A stretch of 64,000 nt of DNA, from contig NC_064820.1 of assembly GCF_024166365.1 (NCBI RefSeq), forward strand, positions 144,046,001-144,110,000, in the 5' to 3' direction. Below the pieces are notes generated by a model. It did not search any database. It was given only the letters and a program-made list of their open reading frames with translations, and was not told where the DNA came from. Shown here one piece after another: positions 1 to 12,038 of this stretch. This DNA is from Elephas maximus indicus. Its lineage: Eukaryota > Chordata > Mammalia > Proboscidea > Elephantidae. Position numbers and translations under genes: made by a program. Position 1 is the stretch's first letter. Every line of letters begins with the position of its first letter.

Positions 1-545
1 GACCGCTTTTTGATCTCCACTTCCAAGATGGCCCAGTTTATTCTGCATCACCAGGATGTCTCTGAATTCCTGAGAAACGTGGTTTCAGTTAGGGAAACCT
101 TTCCTCTATTTCAAGGAATCTCAATGTCTTTCTCCCTTTCTTCATTTTTCTCCCACAGCATTTTCTACACTCACCTCAAGCACTCCTGGGCAGTGGCTTT
201 CACCTCCTTCTATACAGACTCATGTCCTCTCCATCCTACTCCCATGCCAAAAGATGCCAGTCAGCCATCACCATATACACTATTTCTGGTCACCGTCATC
301 TTTTATCTGGGTCTCCTTGCTTCCATATTTGCACCTCTCCAATATGGTTTCCACATAGCAGACAGAATGCCCTTTTTCAAATGCAGCTCTAATCAGGTTG
401 TCTCATGCTTAAAACTTCATTAGTTCCACACTGCCCTAGGAAAATGTCCAAATCCCTTAGCATGGCTTTCCAGAAACTTTGTGATTCGTTCACTAATCAC
501 TTCTTCACCTTCATCTCCCTTTTGTTATCCTGCTGCCTTTAGCAA
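1..545 (+). repeat. L2-like LINE 3' remnant (old)
   Basis: The stretch from about 200 to 480 reads like the 3' end of an ancient L2 LINE: a pyrimidine-rich part followed by 'ctctaatcaggttgtctcatgc', 'aaatgtccaaatccctta' and 'catggctttccagaaac', the usual order near the L2 terminus. No intact reading frame is present. Sequence on either side, from 1 to 200, is diverged and may be part of the same element. The assignment rests on remembered consensus features, so the boundaries are soft. Confidence 0.45.
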
Positions 546-1582
546 AGTTCTCCTTAAATATTTCAGCTGTGCTACTGTAAATCCCAGACGAAAAAGAAAT
601 AGTGTGCCTGGACAGATAAAAAGAGAGCAGCACCCCCTAGTGGCTAACCTGGTGTTGGCGATAACGATGGGTGAGAGTTGAAGGGGAGAAAAGGTGAATC
701 TGAAACCTACGGTGTCGTTTCGGGTCCACCCACCCATTTGCAAGTGACACTTCTCCCTCCATTGCTAACCTTTGGAGAAGACGAAATTGATCTTCGGAAG
801 AAAATTATTGTTAATGTCGTCTTCAGTTCTGCAAAACACAAAAATATTTTTCAAACGTGTATTTAAAATATTGCCCCATAATATTATTCTTATAATCTGA
901 AACTTTAACTACACAATATTGAGGAATTTCTGTGGGGAGGTGAGAAAACATGATCTGACTACAGCACTGTTGGATGAACTGACAGTCCAGTAGAGTGAAT
1001 CCCTGACTTCCATAGATTCTGTCTTTTCTGTTTCAGTCACTGATAAGTGACTTCTGAATACTCATGACTTCTGATAATCTGTTTTCTTGAGATACAAATG
1101 TGATTTGCATGACTGGCCAACATCAAGATCTTCTTGTGGTTTTGTTCTCTACTCACGATCAAGCAGGCAGTCACTGTCAGGTTCTGAAGAGGTCACATCA
1201 ATTTTTAGATGTCAAATTTATTGCCTATGTAGAAAAATTAAATGCTATAGAAGTATACACAGATTTGGGAATTTACCTAAGTCTTACTGTGTGTCTTTTG
1301 TGAATATCTTTGTGTTGACCCCTTCAAATAGATTAAGGAACTATGAAGAATAATGGATTAATGTGTTCGTTTGACTTTGTCTTAAATATCAGAGATATAG
1401 TCTAGTCTTTTCCAGGTACTGGATTATGAGCAAACTGTGAGGGCCAGATAAAAAATGCAAGCATCCTTCACTTTCTGAATTCTCACTACCTGAAGATTGC
1501 AAACAATTTTACTCCAAATTCACTCTCTGAATCAAAACCTGCTATCATGAATCCATGAGCACCTGCCAGCTAAAATATGTAA
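546..1582. other. Gene-free intergenic sequence, no feature seen
   Basis: Mixed AT-rich sequence with only short random open frames, no codon pattern, no CpG cluster and no repeat that I recognise. Confidence 0.5.
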
Positions 1583-1617
1583 CCCAGAAACCCAGTACCA
1601 TCGAGTCGATTCTGACT
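1583..1617 (-). repeat. AfroSINE/RTE 3'-tail fragment
   Basis: A short piece reading 'accatcgagtcgattctgac' matches the reverse complement of the 3' tail shared by the SINEs and RTE elements elsewhere in the window. The rest of the element is missing. Confidence 0.5.
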
Positions 1618-2568
1618 AAGATAATGTATGTAAGCTTATATATCTGGAGAAGAGAAAGCAGAGTATGCTGCAGTCCTAGCTCAGACCTTTTCTAGATAGG
1701 ACAGGTCTTACTCTCATTGTCTATGAATTATAGATACTATCTTCTCCACGTTATTAACTACAAATGTCTTCTAGGAAATTGATCCTGCAATTAGTTACTG
1801 AATTCCAAGGCTTTGGGGAAGTGATCATCTCAAAGGAAAAAAAAAAAAATTATAGATGTTGCTAAGGAGTCTGGCTGTCATTAACCAGGGAAATTGTTGA
1901 AGAACTTAGAGAAACTGGTTCAACTTAATGGTCACAGTTGGTCAGAGAAAGAGGATGAAGAGAAGCTATGAACACTCAATGCTCAATCTTTAAAAGGTGT
2001 TTTAGATCATGCACAGGAAATGACTGGTGTTGTAAACAACTGTGATTATTACATGAGCAGAAGTATCACATTAAAAATGCATTCACCAGCACAGTCTTAC
2101 TATTAAGAACTGTATAACTGCAAGCAAAGGAAATGCAGACAGATGCCCATTTGAGGGTTTGTCTTATTTGCTGTTATGGCTTTTGTCCTATTGATTGCTT
2201 CAGGTGATGCTTCTCTCAGTCATCGACTCAGTATTGAGTGCTAAGGTGAGAAGACTATCTACCTATTCCTTGAATTTAGACCAGGACAAACCTCTGGTGA
2301 ATACTGTGTCATTTTCTCCTTCGCCAGCTCAGTCTCCCTCCAATGTCACCTACTGCCAAACTGCTATAGAGAACACAGCTCTCCTTTCCTCCTCCCACCA
2401 CCAAATCCCACTTGGACAACTGGAAAGTAACTATTCTTTAATTGTCTTGTTTTATAAAATTTTATTTTTCTAAGTGATATTATGCATCTTCAATTATGTC
2501 CTTATTTATTTACATTATAAAGCATGTTCACTGTAGTGTAAAAGAAAAACATAATTCATATATGATAC
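1618..2568. other. Gene-free intergenic sequence, no feature seen
   Basis: No recognisable gene or repeat apart from an A-run near 1840-1852. The open frame near 2195-2473 has no family resemblance and no splice context. Confidence 0.5.
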
Positions 2569-3075
2569 TGTCTTAGTCATCTAGTGCTGCTATAACAGAA
2601 ATACCACAAGTGCATGGCTTTAACAAAGAGAAATTTACTTTCTCACAGTGTAGTAGTCTAGAAGTCCAAATTCAGGACCTTAGCTCCAGGGGAAAGCTTT
2701 CTCTGCCAGGTCTGGAGGAAGGTTCTTGTCATCAGTCTTCCCCTGGACTAGAAGCTTCTCCACGTAGGAACCCTGGGTCCAAAGGATGTGCTCTGCTCCC
2801 AGCACTGCTTTCTTGGTGGAATGAGGTCCCCCTGTCTCTCTGCTTGCTTCTCTCTTTTATATCTCAAAAGAGACTGGCTTAAGACACTATCTAATCTTAT
2901 AGCTCTCATCAATATAACTGCCACTAATCCATGTCATTACATCATAGTGATAGGATTTACAAGACATAGGGAAATCTCATCAAATGACACAATGGTGGAC
3001 AATCACACAATACTGGAAATCATGGCCTAACCAAGCTGACATGTATTTTTGGGGGACGCAGTTCAATCCAGGACA
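2569..3075 (-). mobile_element. Solo LTR, MaLR (MLT1/MST-like) family
   Basis: A 507-bp solo LTR bounded by TG...CA and flanked by a perfect 5-bp target-site duplication GATAC (2564-2568 and 3076-3080). Its left end 'tgtcttagtcatctagtg' followed by 'ataacagaaataccaca' is the reverse complement of the familiar MaLR LTR end, so the element lies on the - strand. Copies of the same family occur at 32525, 40200 and 46310 and at the window's right edge. No internal retroviral sequence remains. The 5-bp duplication is typical of the ERVL/MaLR group. Confidence 0.8.
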
Positions 3076-3709
3076 GATACTATGTAGTATCCTCGAGTGT
3101 CATATATAAACATACCACTGGTGAGCTCATTAAGTGTTAAATAATTGAATAATTAGTGTTTTACATGCTTATATCATACAGATATCCTTGACGGATTGTT
3201 ATAAATGTGGAAGAGTGTTTTTGTGATGTTTGGGAAAACTGGTTGGATTTTCTTTATGGATACGCAATACATGATTATTTTTCCTATTTAAAATACTGGA
3301 ATATAGATTACCTACCTCCAAAACTATCTCCAACATGTTTTCAGGAATATCTAGATTCAGATAATGAGGTACACAGGCTATAGGTAAAACAGTGAAGATG
3401 CTGACATTTCTGGTCCACACCCCTTACGTCAGGTGCTGCCTAAACTGGGGCTCTCCATCTCTGAATGAGTAAATGCTTAATCCCACAGCCTCCCTTATCT
3501 CTATCTGCCTGATGCTGACACCAAGGAGGTCACTGCTATAATCCCTCCTGTTACTAAACTTTGTCCTTTGAAACATCTCTGACTTTATATTAGCTCAAAT
3601 CTGATTACTTATAATGATCTCTCTGATATTCTAATATAAGAAGATACCCTATATCCACAGATGTAACACAAAAGATGAAGTTTTTCTTTTTTTAATAGTG
3701 GACTTTTGA
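3076..3709. other. Gene-free intergenic sequence, no feature seen
   Basis: No recognisable gene or repeat. Short open frames lack any family signal. Confidence 0.45.
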
Positions 3710-3829
3710 AGAACTATGTTTAGTGTACCTACTGTGTTTCAAGTACAGTGCTGTATGCTGTATTATACTATCTCATTCAATCTTCTCGGCCACTCACAAA
3801 GTAGGTATTATAATTCCCATATTATGGAT
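3710..3829 (-). repeat. MIR/L2-type old repeat fragment
   Basis: The sequence 'tctcattcaatcttctcggc' followed by 'gtaggtattataattccc' and 'atattatggatgaagaaa' resembles the reverse complement of the MIR core. It is cut off by the L1 that starts at about 3830. Confidence 0.45.
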
Positions 3830-4985
3830 GAAGAAAATCGATAAACCACTGGCCAAACTGACAAAAGAAAAACAAGAGAGGAAGAAAATAACCAAAGTAA
3901 GAAATGAGATGGGCAATATCACAACAGGCCCAATTGAAATTAAAAGAATCATAACAGAATCTATGAAAAACTGCACTCTAACATATTTTTTTATTAACTT
4001 TTATTGAGCTTCAAGTGATCGTTTACAAATCAAGTCAGACTATCACATATAAATTTATATACACCTTACTCCATACTCCCACTTCCTCTCCGCCTAATGA
4101 GCCAGCCCTTCCAGTCTCTCCTTTCGTGACAATTTTGCCAGCTTCCAACTCTCTCTATCCTCCCATCCCCCCTCCAGACAGGAGATGCCAACACAGTCTC
4201 AAGTGTCCACCTGATATAATTAGCTCTCTCTTCATCAGCATCTCTCTCCTACCCACTGTCCAGTCCCTTTCATGTCTGATGAGTTGTCCTCAGGAATGGT
4301 TCCTGTCCTGGGCCAACAGAAGGTTTGGGGACCATGACCGCCGGGATTCCTCTAGTCTCAGTCAGACCATTAAGTCTGGTCTCTTTGTGAGAATTTGGGG
4401 TCTGCATCCCACTGATCTCCTGCTCCCTCAGGGGTTCTCTGTTGTGATCCCTGTCAGGGCAGTCAATTGTGGCCGGGCACCAACTAGTTCTTCTGGTCTC
4501 AGGATGACGTAGGTCTCTGGTTCATGTGGCCCTTTCTGTCTCTTGGGCTCGTAGTTATCGTGTGACCTTGGTGTTCTTCATTCTCCTTTGATCCAGATGG
4601 GTTGAGACCAATTGATGCATCTTAGATGGCCGTTTGTTAGCATTTTAAGATCCCAGACGCCACATTTCAAAGTGGGATGCGGAATGTTTTCATAATAGAA
4701 TTATTATGCCAATTGACTTAGAAGTCCCCTTAAACCATGGTCCCCAACCCCCCACCCTTGCTCCGCTGACCTTTGAAGCATTCAGTTTATCCCGGAAACT
4801 TCTTTGCTTTTGGTCCAGTCCAGTTGAGCTGACCTTCCATGTATTGAGTATTGTCCTTCCCTTCACCTAAAGCAGTTCTTATCTACTAACTAATCAGTAA
4901 AAAACCTTCTCCCACCCTCCCTCCCTCCCCACCTCCTAACCACAAAAGTATGTGTTCTTCTCAGTTTATACTATTTCTCAAGATC

Positions 4986-7900
4986 TTATAATAGTGGTCT
5001 TATACAATATTTGTCCTTTTGCCTCTGACTAATTTCACTCAGCATAATGCCTTCCAGGTTCCTCCATGTTATGAAATGTTTCACAAATTCGTCACTGTTC
5101 TTTATCGATGCCTAGTATTCCATTGTGTGAATATACCACAATTTATTTATCCATTCATCTGTTGATGGACACCTTGGTTGCTTCCAGCTTTTTGCTATTG
5201 TAAACAGAGCTGCAATAAACATGGGTGTGCATATATCTGTTTGTGTGAAGGCTCTTATTTCTCTAGGGTATATTCCGAGGAGTGGGATTTCTGGGTTGTA
5301 TGGTAGTTCTATTTCTAGCTGTTTAAGATAACGCCAGATAGATTTCCAAAGTGGTTGTACCATTTTACATTTCCACCAGCAGTGTATAAGAGTTCCAATC
5401 TCTCCGCAGCCTCTCCAACATTTATTATTTTGTGTTTTTTGGATTAATGCCAGCCTTGTTGGAGTGAGATGGAATCTCATCGTAGTTTTAATTTGCATTT
5501 CTCTAATGGCTAATGATCGAGAGCATTTTCTCATGTATCTGTTAGCTGCCTGAATATCTTCTTTAGTGAAGTGTGTGTTCATATCCTTTGCCCACTTCTT
5601 GATTGGGTTGTTTGTCTTTTTGTGGTTGAGTTTTGACAGAATCATATAGATTTTAGAGATCAGGGGCTGGTCGGAGATGTCATAGCTGAAAATTCTTTCC
5701 CAGTCTGTAGGTGGTCTTTTTACTCTTTTGGTGAAGTCTTTAGATGAGCATAGGTGTTTGATTTTTAGGAGCTCCCAGTTATCTGGTTTCCCTTCATCAT
5801 TTTTGGTAATGTTTTGTATTCTGTTTATGCCTTGTATTAGGGCTTCTGAGGTTGTCCCTATTTTTTCTTCCATGATCTTTATCGTTTTAGTCTTTATGTT
5901 TAGGTCTTTGATCCACTTGGAATTAGTTTTTGTGCATGGTATGAGGTATGGGTCCTGTTTCATTTTTTTGCAAATGGATATCCAGTTATGCCAGCACCAT
6001 TTGTTAAAAAGACTATCTTTTCCCCAATTAACTGACACTGGGCCTTTGTCAAATATCAGCTGCTCATATGTGGATGGATTTATATCTGGGTTCTCAATTC
6101 TGTTCCACTGGTCTATGTGTTTGTTGTTTTACCAGTACCAGGCTGTTTTGACTACTGTGGCTGCATAATAGCTTCTGAAATCAGGTAGAGTGAGGCCTCC
6201 GACTTTCTTCTTCTTTTTCAGTAATGCTTTGCTTATCCGAGGCTTCCTTCCCTTCCATATGAAGTTGGTGATTTGTTTCTCTATCACATTAGAAAATGAC
6301 ATTGGAATTTGGATCGGAAGTGCATTGTATGTATAGATGGCTTTTGGTAGAATAGACATTTTTACTATGTTAAGTCTTCCTATCCATGAGCAAGGTATGT
6401 TTTTCCACTTAAGTAGGTCCTTTTTAATTTCTTATAGTAGTGCTTTGTAGTTTTCTTTGTATAGGTCTTTTACATCCTTGGTAAGATTTATTCCTAAGTA
6501 TTTTATCTTCTTGGGGGCTACTGTGAATGGTATTGATTTGGTTATTTCCTCTTCGATGTTCTTTTTGTTGATGTAGAGGAATCCAAGTGATTTTTGTATG
6601 TTTATCTTATAACCTGAGACTCTGCCAAACTCTTCTATTAGTTTCAGTAGTTTTCTGGAGGATTCCTTAGGGTTTTCTGTGTATAAGATCATGTCATCTG
6701 CAAATAGAGATAATTTTACTTCCTCCTTGCGAATCCGGATGCCCTTTATTTCTTTGTCTAGCCTAATTGCTCTGGCTAGGACTTCTAGCACAATGTTGAG
6801 TAAGAGCGGTGATAAAGGGCATCCTTGTCTGGTTCCCGTTCTCAAGGGAAATGCTTTCAGGCTCTCTCCATTTAGAGTGATGTTGGCTGTTGGCTTTGTA
6901 TAAAAAAAAAAAAATTTTTTTTTTTTTTGATGCCCTTTATTATGTTGAGGAATCTTCCTTCAATTCCTATTTTGGTGAGAGTTTTTATCATAAATGGGTG
7001 TTGGACTTTGTCGAATGCCTTTTCTGCATCAATTGACAAGATCATGTGGTTTTTGTCTTTTGCTTTATTTATATGGTGGATTACATTAATGGTTTTTCTA
7101 ATATTAAACCAGCCTTGCATACCTGGTATAAATCCCACTTGGTCGTGGTGAATTATTTTTTTGATATGTTGTTGAATTTTATTGGCTAGAATTTGGTGAG
7201 GATTTTTGCATCTATGTTCATGAGGGATATAGGTCTGTAATTTTCTTTTTTTGTGATGTCTTTACCTGGTTTTGGTATCAGGGAGATGTTGGCTTCATAG
7301 AATGCGTTAGGTAGTAGTCCATCATTTTCTATGCTTTGAAATAACTTTAGTAGTAGTGGTGTTAACTCTTCTCTGAAAGTTTGGTAGAACTCTGCAGTGT
7401 AGCCATCCGGGCCAGGGTTTTTTTTTGTTGGGAGTTTTTTGATTACCGTTTCAATCTCTTTTTTTGTTATGGGTCTATTTAGTTGTTCTACTTCTGATTG
7501 TGTTAGTTTAGGTAGGTAGTGTTTTTCCAGGAATTCATCCATTTCTTCTAGGTTTGCAAATTTGTTAGAGTACAATTTTTCGTAATAATCTGATATAATT
7601 CTTTTAATTTCAGTTGGGTCTGTTGTGATGCGGTCCTTCTCGTTTCTTATTCGGGTTATTTGTTTCCTTTCCTGTATTTCTTCAGTCAGTCTAGCCAATG
7701 GTTTATCAATTTTGTTAATTTTTTCGAAGAACCAGCTTTTGGCTTTGTTAATTCTTTCAATTGTTTTTCTGTTCTCTAATTCATTTAGTTCAGCTCTAAT
7801 TTTTATTATTTGTTTTCTTCTGGTGCCTGATGGATTCTTTTGTGGCTCACTTTCTATTTGTTCAAGTTGTAGGGACAGTTCTCTGATTTTGGCTCTTTCT

Positions 7901-8823
7901 TCTTTTTGTATGTGTGCATTTATCGATATAAATTGGCCTCTGAGTACTGCTTTTGCTGTGTCCCAGAGGTTTTGATAGGAAGTATTTCTATTCTTGTTGC
8001 ATTCTATGAATTTCCTTATTCCCTCCTTAATGTCTTGTATAACCCACTCTTTTTTCAGGAGGGTATTGTTCAGTTTCCAAGTATTTGATTTCTCTTCCCT
8101 AATTTTTCTGTTATTGATTTCCACTTTTATGGCCTTGTGGTCTGAGAAGATGCTTTGTAACATTTTGATGTTTTGGATTCTGCAAAGGTTTGTTTTATGA
8201 CCTAATATGTGGTCTATTCTAGAGAATGTTCCATGTGCGCTAGAAAAAAAAGTATACTTTGCAGCAGTTGGGTGGAGAGTTCTGTATAAGTCAATGAGGT
8301 CAAGTTGGTTGATTGTTATAATTAGGTTTCCGTGTCTCTATTGAGCTTCTTACTGGATGTCCTGTCCTTCTCCGAAAGTGGTGTGTTGAAGTCTCCTACT
8401 ATAATTGTGGAGGTGTCTATCTCACTTTTCAGTTTTGTTAAAATTTGATTTATGTATCTTGCAGCCCTGTCATTGGGTGCATAAATATTTAATATGGTTA
8501 TATCTTTCTGGCCAATTGTCCCTTTTATCATTATGTAGTGTCCTTCTTTATCCTTTGTGGTGGATTTAAGTCTAAAGTCTATTTTGTCAGAAATTAATAT
8601 TGCTACTCCTCTTCTTTTTTGCTTATCGTTTGCTTGACATATTTTTTTCCATCCTCTGAGTTTTAGTTTGTGTGTCTCTAAGTCTAAGGTGTGTCTCTTG
8701 TAGGCAGCATATAGACGGATCGTGTTTCTTTATCCAGTCTGAGACTCTCTGTCTCTTTATTGGTGCATTTAGTCCATTTACATTCAGCGTAATTATAGAT
8801 AAGTCAGTGTTTAGTGTTGTCAT
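4986..8823 (-). pseudogene. L1 ORF2 (endonuclease/reverse transcriptase), disrupted
   Basis: This frame once encoded the L1 ORF2 protein, which nicks target DNA and reverse-transcribes L1 RNA. It starts at 8823 with MTTLNTDLSIITLNVNGLNA (endonuclease N-terminus). Next come endonuclease residues IVGDFNTPLSEKD near 8322-8531, the long segment 7186-8163 holding [12 protein letters not shown] and [10 protein letters not shown], the catalytic box LFADDMILY near 6690, and the C-terminal zinc-knuckle-like [18 protein letters not shown] near 5390. The span of about 1,280 codons fits an ORF2. It is broken by several frameshifts, by an A13T14 insertion at 6902-6928, and by a TAG at 5112 some 125 bp before the expected end. 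Confidence 0.9.
6902..6928. repeat. A13T14 palindromic homopolymer insertion in ORF2
   Basis: Thirteen A (6902-6914) are followed directly by fourteen T (6915-6928), inserted in a coding stretch where the related older L1 (near 12695) simply continues. It breaks the ORF2 frame. Confidence 0.85.
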
Positions 8824-9276
8824 TTTGATGCCTTTTTATGTGTGTTGATGACAATTTCATTTTTCCACTTACTTTTTTGTGCTGAGACGTTTTTCTTTGT
8901 AAATTGTGAGATCCTCATTTTCATCGTATTTAACTTTATGTTTGCTGAGTCGTTACGTTTTTCTTGGTTTTTATTTTGAGTTATGGAGTTGTTATACCTC
9001 TTTGTGGTTACCTTAATATTTACCCCTATTTTTCTAAGTAAAAACCTAACTTGTATTGTCCTATATCGCCTTGTATCCCTCTCCATATGGCAGTTCTATG
9101 CCACCTGTATTTAGTCCCTCTTTTTGATTATTGTGATCTTTTACATATTGACTTCAATGATTCCCTGTTTTGAGCATTTTTTTTTAATTAATCTTAACTT
9201 GTTTTTGTGATTTCCCTATTTGAGTTGATATCAGGATGTTCCGTTCTGTGACCTTGTGTTGTGCTGATATCTGATA
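8820..9276 (-). other. Long L1 inter-ORF spacer with 88-codon open frame
   Basis: The gap between the ORF1 stop (9277) and the ORF2 start (8823) is about 450 bp. That is much longer than the few dozen bases typical of human L1. An 88-codon frame (9086-8820) lies in it, rich in Lys, Asn and Thr, and its stop overlaps the ORF2 start as ATGA (8823-8820). I recognise no domain, and the frame may be chance. Confidence 0.5.
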
Positions 9277-10250
9277 TTATTGGTTTTCTGACCAAACAAT
9301 TTTCTTTAGTATTTCTTGTAGCTTTGGTTTGGTTTTTGCAAATTCTCTAAACTTGTGTTTATCTGAAAATATCTTAATTTTGCCTTCATATTTCAGAGAG
9401 AGTTTTGCTGGATATATGATCCTTGGCTGGCAGTTTTTCTCCTTCAGTGCTCTGTATATGTCATCCCATTGCCTTCTTGCCTGCATGGTTTCTGCTGAGT
9501 AGTCTGAACTTATTCTTATTGATTCTCCCTTGAAGGAGACCTTTCTTTTCTCCCTGGCTGCTTTTAAAATTTTCTCTTTATCTTTGGTTTTGGCAAGTTT
9601 GATTATAATATGTCTTGGTGTTTTTCTTTTTGGATCAATCTTAAATGGGGTTCGATGAGCATCTTGGACAGATATCCTTTCGTCTTCCATGATGTCAGGG
9701 AAGTTTTCTGTCAGCAGATCTTCAACTATTCTGTGTTTTCTGTCCTCCCTCCCTGTTCTGGGACTCCAATCACACGCATGTTATCCTTTTTCATAGAGTC
9801 CCACATGATTCTTAGGGTTTCTTCATTTTTTTTAATTCTTTTATCTGATTTTTTTTCAGCTATATTGGTGTTAATTCCCTGGTCCTCCAGATTTCCCACT
9901 CTGCATTCTAATTGCTCCAGTCTACTCCTCTGACTTCCTATTGCGTTGTCTAATTCTGTAATTTTGTTGTTAATCTTTTGGATTTCTGCATGCTGTCTGT
10001 CTATGGATTCTTGCAACTTATTAATTTTTCCACTATGTTCTTGAAGAATCTTTTTGAGTTCAACTGTTTTATCAGTGTGTTCCTTGGCTTTTTCTGCAGC
10101 TTGCCTTATTTCATTTCTGAGGTCATCCCTGATGTCTTGAAGCATTCTGTAAATTAGTTTTTTATATTCTATATCTGATAATTCCAGGATTGTATCTTCA
10201 TTTGGGAAAAGATTTTGATTCTTTTGTTTGGGGGGTTGTAGAAGCTGTCA
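9277..10250 (-). pseudogene. L1 ORF1 (RNA-binding protein), frameshifted
   Basis: ORF1p is the L1 nucleic-acid chaperone that trimerises through a coiled coil. The segment 10145-9726 holds the coiled coil (KAKEHTDKTVELKKILQEHS ... LEQLECRVGNLEDQG) and the start of the RRM (MRVIGVPEQ). The segment 9690-9277 holds the rest of the RRM and the C-terminal domain (RTPFKIDPKRKTPRHIIIKL, ending KKIVWSENQ). A one-base frameshift close to 9727 separates the two. A second indel is likely near 10180, because the N-terminal residues upstream lie in another frame. Confidence 0.88.
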
Positions 10251-12038
10251 TTGTCTGCTTCTTTATGTGGTTTGATATCGACTGCTGTCTCCGAGCCATC
10301 ACTAAGATATTGTAGTGATTTACTCTATATTTGCTCACTGAGTCTTATCTTGTTTTGTATTCTTTCAATATACATGGACGGGCTACCAGATTGTGCTGTC
10401 TTGATTGTTGTAGCCCTTGACTTACTTATGACCTATTACCAGCTGGTTTGGGCTGTTGCCAGATATATATGCCTGAGTCTATTCACTTTTCTTGACTGGA
10501 ATCTGATTTTGGGTCATCAAGTGTGTGATGCACCCTAACACCTATCCACCTTGAGAAGTAGTGGTGATAGTTGTGTGCACCAGATTCTATTAGCAGCTGG
10601 GGTTCACACTCCAGGGGGGGCAGGATGCTGACAGGCTTCCCCCAAGTGTCAGTGAGGTAGGTGTGTCTCTATTCCTAAAGCACCTTGGTGGGAGGGCTCT
10701 GCAGCTGTACCTTAGGCCCCCAATGCAAGTACCTCTACAGATTGGTAGGTGTCACCCTCCTTAGACCCCTAAGGCAAGAGCCTAAGTGGTCTGGGGGGAG
10801 CTTCAGCCCTCAGTTCCCTGTTGTGGGTCAGTTAGGGCTCTGTTGAATAAGCAGAGATATCAGACCTGGGAATGCAGTCAGATCCCTATCAGAAATGCCT
10901 TTGCATTATAATAGCCACCTTGTTCCCTGTAGGGATGAAAGCCCAAGATATGGATCATATATGCTTGGCTGGAGCTGTTTCTGTGTTTTTAGTCCAATTA
11001 GGGAAGGATTTTTGGTCCCTGGGTGTTTTGTGGTTGCTTCTCTCAGGCTGGAAGAATGGGTTAGGAAAAGACCGAAAAAAAAAAAGGGGGGGGGAAGAAA
11101 AGCCGCGGAGCCGGAGCCGTTCTCCCTCTGGCTCAGGAAATTCCAATGTTAATGAAGCCGCCTGGGAAGGGGAGGGGAGGGTTCAGAAAAAAAGGAGAGA
11201 GTAGCACCCCGGAATATAGACAAAGTTACTTATCTTGCTTGGGATGACTATTTTATCTGAGATTCCCGAGGGGTGTCTTGCCTATGTGTGCTGGCTGTGT
11301 AGAGATTGCCCCCAAGGGTCTGGCCCGCAGAAGCCCCAGTCAGTTCCTCCGCTGCCAGTCCAAAGCCCAGCGTCAAGGTTCCCCGGCTGGGACGCTGCAC
11401 TCCCGGCTTCAAAGTCAGTCGCTGCCTCCCGGGGACTTCTCCTCCCACCAGCTGTGTCGCCGCGCCGCCCGTGCGGACTGGCTGGGCCCCCTCCCGGGGT
11501 CAGTTCAGGGGGGTAGGACTGTGCCCCGTGTATGCGCCGTGACAGGATGCCGTGCTCAGCTCCCCTGTGCCCAGTCCAGAGCCCGGCGCCAAGGTTCCCT
11601 GGCTGGGATGCTGCACTCCCAGCTCCAAAACCAGTCACTGCCTCCCGGGGACTTCTCCTCCTTCCAGCTGCATCACCACGCCGCCCGCGCGGACCCGCTG
11701 GGCCCCCTCCTGGGGTCAGTTCAGGGGGCTAGGGCTGCGCCGTGTGTTTGCGCCATCACAGGATGTTGTGTTCAGCTCCTCTGCGCCCAATCCTAAGTCC
11801 GGCGTCAAGGCTACCTGACTGGGACGCTGGCTCCAGGCTCCGAAAACAGTCGCTGCTTTCCCGTAGTTGTTCGTTCCCCGTCTCTGTCACTCAGGTCAAC
11901 TCTTTAAATCTGTGTTTGTTGTTCAGGGTTTGTAGATTGTCATGTATGTGATTGATTCACTTGTTTTTCCGAGTCTTTGTTGCAAGAGGGATCCAAGGTA
12001 GCGTCTACCTAGTCAGCCATCTTGGCCCCCTCCCTCCC
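10251..12038 (-). promoter_or_regulatory. L1 5' UTR with internal promoter region
   Basis: About 1.8 kb between the L1 5' terminus and ORF1. The distal part (11250-11880) is strongly GC- and CpG-rich, unlike the AT-rich surroundings, as expected for an L1 internal promoter. It includes a direct tandem array of 216-bp units. The 5' terminal start (near 12036-12010) has the usual 'ggccaagatggctgac' pattern on the - strand, a YY1-type motif site in L1 elements. Confidence 0.75.
11355..11880 (-). repeat. Tandem 216-bp units in L1 5' UTR (two full, one partial)
   Basis: The landmark 'ccagtcc' or 'ccaatcc' followed by a 'cggcgtcaaggtt'-type stretch recurs at 11355, 11571 and 11787, giving two identical spacings of 216 bp. 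Each unit then has 'gggacgctgcactcc' or a close variant and 'cagtcgctgcctcccgggg' or a close variant. The third unit is cut short near 11880. This is a monomer-type L1 promoter arrangement. Confidence 0.85.

Larger units (their letters stand above)
3989..12038 (-). mobile_element. Near full-length L1 retrotransposon inserted in older L1
   Basis: An 8.05-kb L1 read on the - strand from about 12038 to an A-tail (T-run on +) near 3989-3992. The 5' end has the classic start motif (reverse complement of 'cagccatcttggccccctcc'). It has a 1.8-kb GC-rich 5' UTR with tandem units, ORF1 (about 10250-9277), a spacer of about 450 bp, ORF2 (8823 to about 4986) and a 1-kb 3' UTR. It is flanked by the duplication AACATATTT (3980-3988 and 12039-12047). 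Frameshifts and stops in both ORFs indicate a dead copy. Neighbouring pieces of an older L1 lie on both sides. Confidence 0.93.

Noticed and set aside
4015-4512. 165-codon + strand open frame
   Set aside because: It lies in the 3' UTR of the - strand L1 and has no family resemblance.
11278-11796. 172-codon + strand open frame in GC-rich sequence
   Set aside because: It is the L1 5' UTR read on the wrong strand. Its internal repetition reflects the 216-bp units, not a protein.
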